Made by a program: the position numbers and the translations under genes
Shown here: in pieces, positions 61,355-64,000 of the stretch
How positions within the stretch are numbered: the first letter of the stretch is position 1
Layout: each line of letters begins with the position of its first letter
Notes under the pieces: generated by a model
What the model was told of the DNA's origin: nothing
Database searches by the model: none
The model's input: only the letters and a program-made list of their open reading frames with translations
NCBI GenBank assembly: GCA_966250335.1
Contig: CBINGZ010000020.1
Span: 1 to 64,000, forward strand
DNA: 64,000 nt
Source: OLB7 sp966250335
Lineage (GTDB): Bacteria; Bacteroidota; Ignavibacteria; OLB7
Direction of reading: 5' to 3'

Positions 61355-62431
61355 TCAGATCACCGGGTCATCCTTCCATGTTCTCCGGAGGAGGCTCACC
61401 CAGTTGCCGTGGGCGATCTTCTCCATCGACTCGCGGTCGTACCCGCGCCCGGCGAGAACCTCCGCCAGGCTCTGAAGACGGGAGACGTCGACGAGGGGAG
61501 CGGGGACGGTGGCGCCGTCGTAGTCCGACCCGAGCGCGACGTGATCGATGCCGATACGGTTTGCGATATAATCGATATGGTCGACGAGCTGTGAGATCGG
61601 TGTGTCGGCGATCTTGCGTCCGTCCGGCCTGATATCGCGCACATGGAAGTTCACGCCGATCACACCTCCCGATTCTCCGATCGCGTCGATCTGCCTGTCG
61701 GTCAGGTTGCGGGTGGAGGGAGATATGGCATGAACCGCCGAATGCGTTGCGACGAGCGGGGCGTCGGAGAGCCGCGCCACATCCCAGAATCCCTGCTCGT
61801 TCAGGTGGGACAGGTCGATCATGATCCCGAGACGATTGCATCCCTGCACGAGATTCTTCCCCGCGTCGGTCAGTCCGGGTCCGGTGTCGGGCGAGGAAGG
61901 GAATCTGAAGGGAACGCCGTGGCCGAAGATGTTCGGCCGGCTCCAGACGATCCCGAGCGAGCGGAGTCCCGCCCGGTGAAAGACCTCCAGCGCGTTCAGA
62001 TCGGGGTCGATCGCCTCGGCTCCCTCGAAGTGCAGGACGGCGGCGATCACGCCGTCGCGCAGAGATGCCGAGAGTTCGTCGGCGCGGCGGACCACGCGGA
62101 ACCCTCCGGCCGACTCCCGCTCGATGCGGAAGAGGATCGCCGTCATGTTCATGGCGGTCCGCTGGGCGTGGGAGAACTCGAGGGGCTTGTCGAGCGGATA
62201 GTCGTATCCTTCATCGGTGACCGTTCCCGTCTCCGCCGGCGGCGGAGACGATCCGGGGAGTTCTTCCGGCAGGTAGACGGCGAAGAAGCCTCCCCCGAAC
62301 CCTCCTTCGGTTGCGCGCGGGAGATCTATCGCCCCGCGATCACCTCGTTGAAAGAAGATGCTCTGGTCGCTCCCCTCGTCCAGGTAGAGCCGCATGAGCA
62401 GATCGTTATGACCGTCGAAGATCGAAAGCAT
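61355..62431 (-). CDS. M19 membrane dipeptidase
   Basis: A 358-residue renal-dipeptidase-type zinc enzyme. DGHNDLLMRL (first His/Asp), HFEGAEAIDPDL (bridging Glu), LVATHSAVHAI (His) and IDHVALGSDYDGATVP (Asp) are the ligand motifs, and GVIGVNFHVRDI and SLGIVWSRPNIFGHGV are family segments. It cleaves dipeptides, some with D-residues. The ATG at 62431 opens the domain directly, so no signal peptide is seen. Divergent from the hydantoinase-like gene. Confidence 0.9.
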   Translation of the reverse strand: MLSIFDGHNDLLMRLYLDEGSDQSIFFQRGDRGAIDLPRATEGGFGGGFFAVYLPEELPGSSPPPAETGTVTDEGYDYPLDKPLEFSHAQRTAMNMTAILFRIERESAGGFRVVRRADELSASLRDGVIAAVLHFEGAEAIDPDLNALEVFHRAGLRSLGIVWSRPNIFGHGVPFRFPSSPDTGPGLTDAGKNLVQGCNRLGIMIDLSHLNEQGFWDVARLSDAPLVATHSAVHAISPSTRNLTDRQIDAIGESGGVIGVNFHVRDIRPDGRKIADTPISQLVDHIDYIANRIGIDHVALGSDYDGATVPAPLVDVSRLQSLAEVLAGRGYDRESMEKIAHGNWVSLLRRTWKDDPVI

Positions 62432-62556
62432 GAGGAACGTGTGAAGAAATCGTCGGTTGATGGGGATCCGCCGGACCCGCCGGCCGCCCCACGTGAGTAT
62501 ATACGGAGTGATCGCAAGTATAAGATTCCGGCGAGGTTGTCCCATCGGTCGGAAGT

Positions 62557-62587
62557 CTTGATTTCGCGAACGCCCCCCTTATCTTGA
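62557..62587 (+). promoter_or_regulatory. Candidate promoter for the hydantoinase-like gene
   Basis: CTTG (62557-62560) is followed after 19 bases by TATCTTGA (62580-62587). The transcript would start only about 10 bases before the ATG. Confidence 0.4.
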
Positions 62588-62603
62588 CCCCGTGGCACAC
62601 ACC

Positions 62604-64000
62604 ATGAGCGATGGTTCTCAGCAGAAATCTCCCCTCTCCGGAGGGCGCGACGCGGTCGTCGGGATCGATGTGGGCGGTACCTTCACCGATTTCGTCGCAT
62701 TGATCGACGGCCGGATCGTCGTGCATAAACGCTCCACTACTCCGGACGACCCAAGCAGAAGCATCATCGAAGGGATGCGTGAGATGGGGCTCCTCGGCTC
62801 TCCGGTGGTACATGGAACCACGGTAGCCACCAATGCCCTTCTGGAACGACGCGGAGCCCGGACCGCTCTTGTGACGACCGCGGGGTTCGCCGATGTTCTG
62901 GAGATAGGCCGCCAGAACCGCCCGCGCCTCTATCTCCTCAGTCAGCATCGCCCTCCTCCGCTTGTCCCCTCCGAACTCAGATTCGAGGTCCGCGAACGGA
63001 TGGGAGCGGACGGGCGGACCGTGATCGCTCCCGACGAGGAGGATGTGGCGGAGACGGCGAGGCGGATCGGGGAGTCGGGAGCTGAAAGTATCGCGGTAGT
63101 CCTTCTTTTCTCCTTCGCCGATCCCGCGCATGAGCAACAGGTTGCCGAGACTCTGCGGAGGGCGCTCCCCGATCTGCCGGTCTCCGTCGGCCATGAGATC
63201 CTGCCGGAATATCGCGAGTACGAGCGGACCTCGGTGACGGTCGTCAACGCCTATGTACGGCCGCTCGTCTCCCGCTACCTCCGGCATCTTGCCGACTCGT
63301 TCGGGGACGCGGAGATCGCGGTCATGCAGTCGAGCGGCGGGACGATCGGGGTCGAGCAGGCGTCGGCGCAGGGAGCGCGGCTGGTGCTGAGCGGGCCGGC
63401 CGGAGGGGTCGTGGGAGCGTTTCATATTGCGAAAGGAGTAGATCCGGGGGAGGCGCCCCGGATCATCACGTTCGACATGGGGGGAACCAGCACCGACGTC
63501 TCCCTCTCTCCCGGCCGTATCGAGACCTCTTCGGAGGGGACGATCGCCGGGCTCCCGCTCCGGCTTCCCGCCATCGATATCCATACGGTCGGCGCGGGGG
63601 GCGGGAGCATCGCCTGGGTCGATCAGGCCGGTGTGCTTCATGCCGGGCCGCGCAGCGCCGGAGCATATCCGGGGCCCGCGTGCTACGGGCGGGGGGGAAT
63701 GGAGCCGACGGTCTCCGATGCGAACCTTCTGCTCGGCAGACTCGATCCCGCTCATTTCGCCGGCGGAGCCGAAGGGCTCGCGCTCGACCGGGAGGCGTCG
63801 CGCCGTGTCCTGACGGCGCTGGGGGAACGGCTGGGGATGTCGGCCGAGGAAACAGCGCTCGGTCTGATACGGGTCGCGAACGCCGTCATGGAGCGCGCGT
63901 TGCGCCGCGTCTCGGTGGAGCGGGGATACGATCCGCGGAGCTTCACGCTGGTTCCGTTCGGCGGCGCGGGCCCGCTCCATGCGTGCGATCTGGCGGCGGC
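62604..64000 (+). CDS. Hydantoinase A / oxoprolinase-like protein, 3' end missing
   Basis: At least 465 codons; the gene runs off the window. GIDVGGTFTDFVALIDG and KRSTTPDD are the N-terminal HyuA actin-fold signature; DMGGTSTDVSLSPG is the second ATP-type segment, with HGTTVATNALLERRGARTALVT and SGPAGGVVGA also typical. The family opens hydantoins or 5-oxoproline in an ATP-dependent step, normally with a HyuB partner, which would lie beyond the window. ATG at 62604 was chosen; a GTG at 62592 is possible. Faces the M19 dipeptidase divergently, both peptide/amide-related. Confidence 0.88.
   Translation, partial: MSDGSQQKSPLSGGRDAVVGIDVGGTFTDFVALIDGRIVVHKRSTTPDDPSRSIIEGMREMGLLGSPVVHGTTVATNALLERRGARTALVTTAGFADVLEIGRQNRPRLYLLSQHRPPPLVPSELRFEVRERMGADGRTVIAPDEEDVAETARRIGESGAESIAVVLLFSFADPAHEQQVAETLRRALPDLPVSVGHEILPEYREYERTSVTVVNAYVRPLVSRYLRHLADSFGDAEIAVMQSSGGTIGVEQASAQGARLVLSGPAGGVVGAFHIAKGVDPGEAPRIITFDMGGTSTDVSLSPGRIETSSEGTIAGLPLRLPAIDIHTVGAGGGSIAWVDQAGVLHAGPRSAGAYPGPACYGRGGMEPTVSDANLLLGRLDPAHFAGGAEGLALDREASRRVLTALGERLGMSAEETALGLIRVANAVMERALRRVSVERGYDPRSFTLVPFGGAGPLHACDLAA

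Overview
The window is about 62% G+C bacterial chromosome, fully packed with genes and without rRNA, tRNA, CRISPR, insertion sequence or integrase that I can see. The best fit is a member of the Bacteroidota/Chlorobiota superphylum, probably a Kapabacteria- or Ignavibacteria-like lineage. Four secreted proteins end in Por (type IX, T9SS) sorting domains, there is a PorV/UPF0164-like outer-membrane protein, choice-of-anchor-D modules, a DUF1800/DUF1501 pair, an alanine-rich extension on ribosomal protein S16, and promoters that fit the Bacteroidota form TTTG-N19/20-TAnnTTTG.

Layout. 1-14 kb: a truncated fibre-like repeat protein, then a minus-strand run of envelope and secreted proteins: DUF6328 membrane protein, PorV-like protein, small lipoprotein, two tandem T9SS paralogues, and a very large glutamine-rich DUF4175-like membrane protein. 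14-20 kb: MOSC protein, an outer-membrane-like protein, a TPR protein and the DUF1800-DUF1501 operon. 20-31 kb: stress and housekeeping-type genes (glycine-zipper stress protein, DoxX-like protein, a previously unlisted 40-residue membrane peptide, a zincin/TolB/BamA-like outer-membrane protein, cysteine hydrolase, a HAD-deaminase fusion, DUF2383 and DUF892 ferritin-like proteins, FAD oxidoreductase). 31-41 kb: topoisomerase IB, tryptophan 2,3-dioxygenase, CoaBC, type 4 uracil-DNA glycosylase, a 594-residue histone H1-like Lys/Ala protein, an apparent FolC-RadC fusion and a GerMN lipoprotein.

41-51 kb: a matrixin-type metalloprotease with ASH repeats and a T9SS signal, its ATGA-coupled partner, a NatAB-type ABC exporter, a TolB-like lipoprotein, UDP-glucuronate decarboxylase and a small beta-barrel protein. 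51-55 kb: the translation/secretion operon ffh-rpsP-rimM-trmD-rplS, with a promoter and a structured leader upstream of ffh. 55-64 kb: an FAD/NAD(P) oxidoreductase paired with a NapH/NosR-like membrane iron-sulfur protein, a HAD phosphatase, a cystathionine gamma-synthase-like enzyme, ElaA-like acetyltransferase, lipoprotein MsrB, an M19 dipeptidase and the start of a hydantoinase A-like protein that runs off the end.

No single cassette stands out as a defence, mobile or biosynthetic system. The most notable items are two gene fusions (FolC-RadC; HAD phosphatase-deaminase next to a cysteine hydrolase), the giant H1-like protein, the small membrane peptide, the ffh leader structure, and a CTCTGTG-type intergenic motif next to a gene half with atypical codon use. 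All functional names rest on motif and family recognition by eye; no database search was run.
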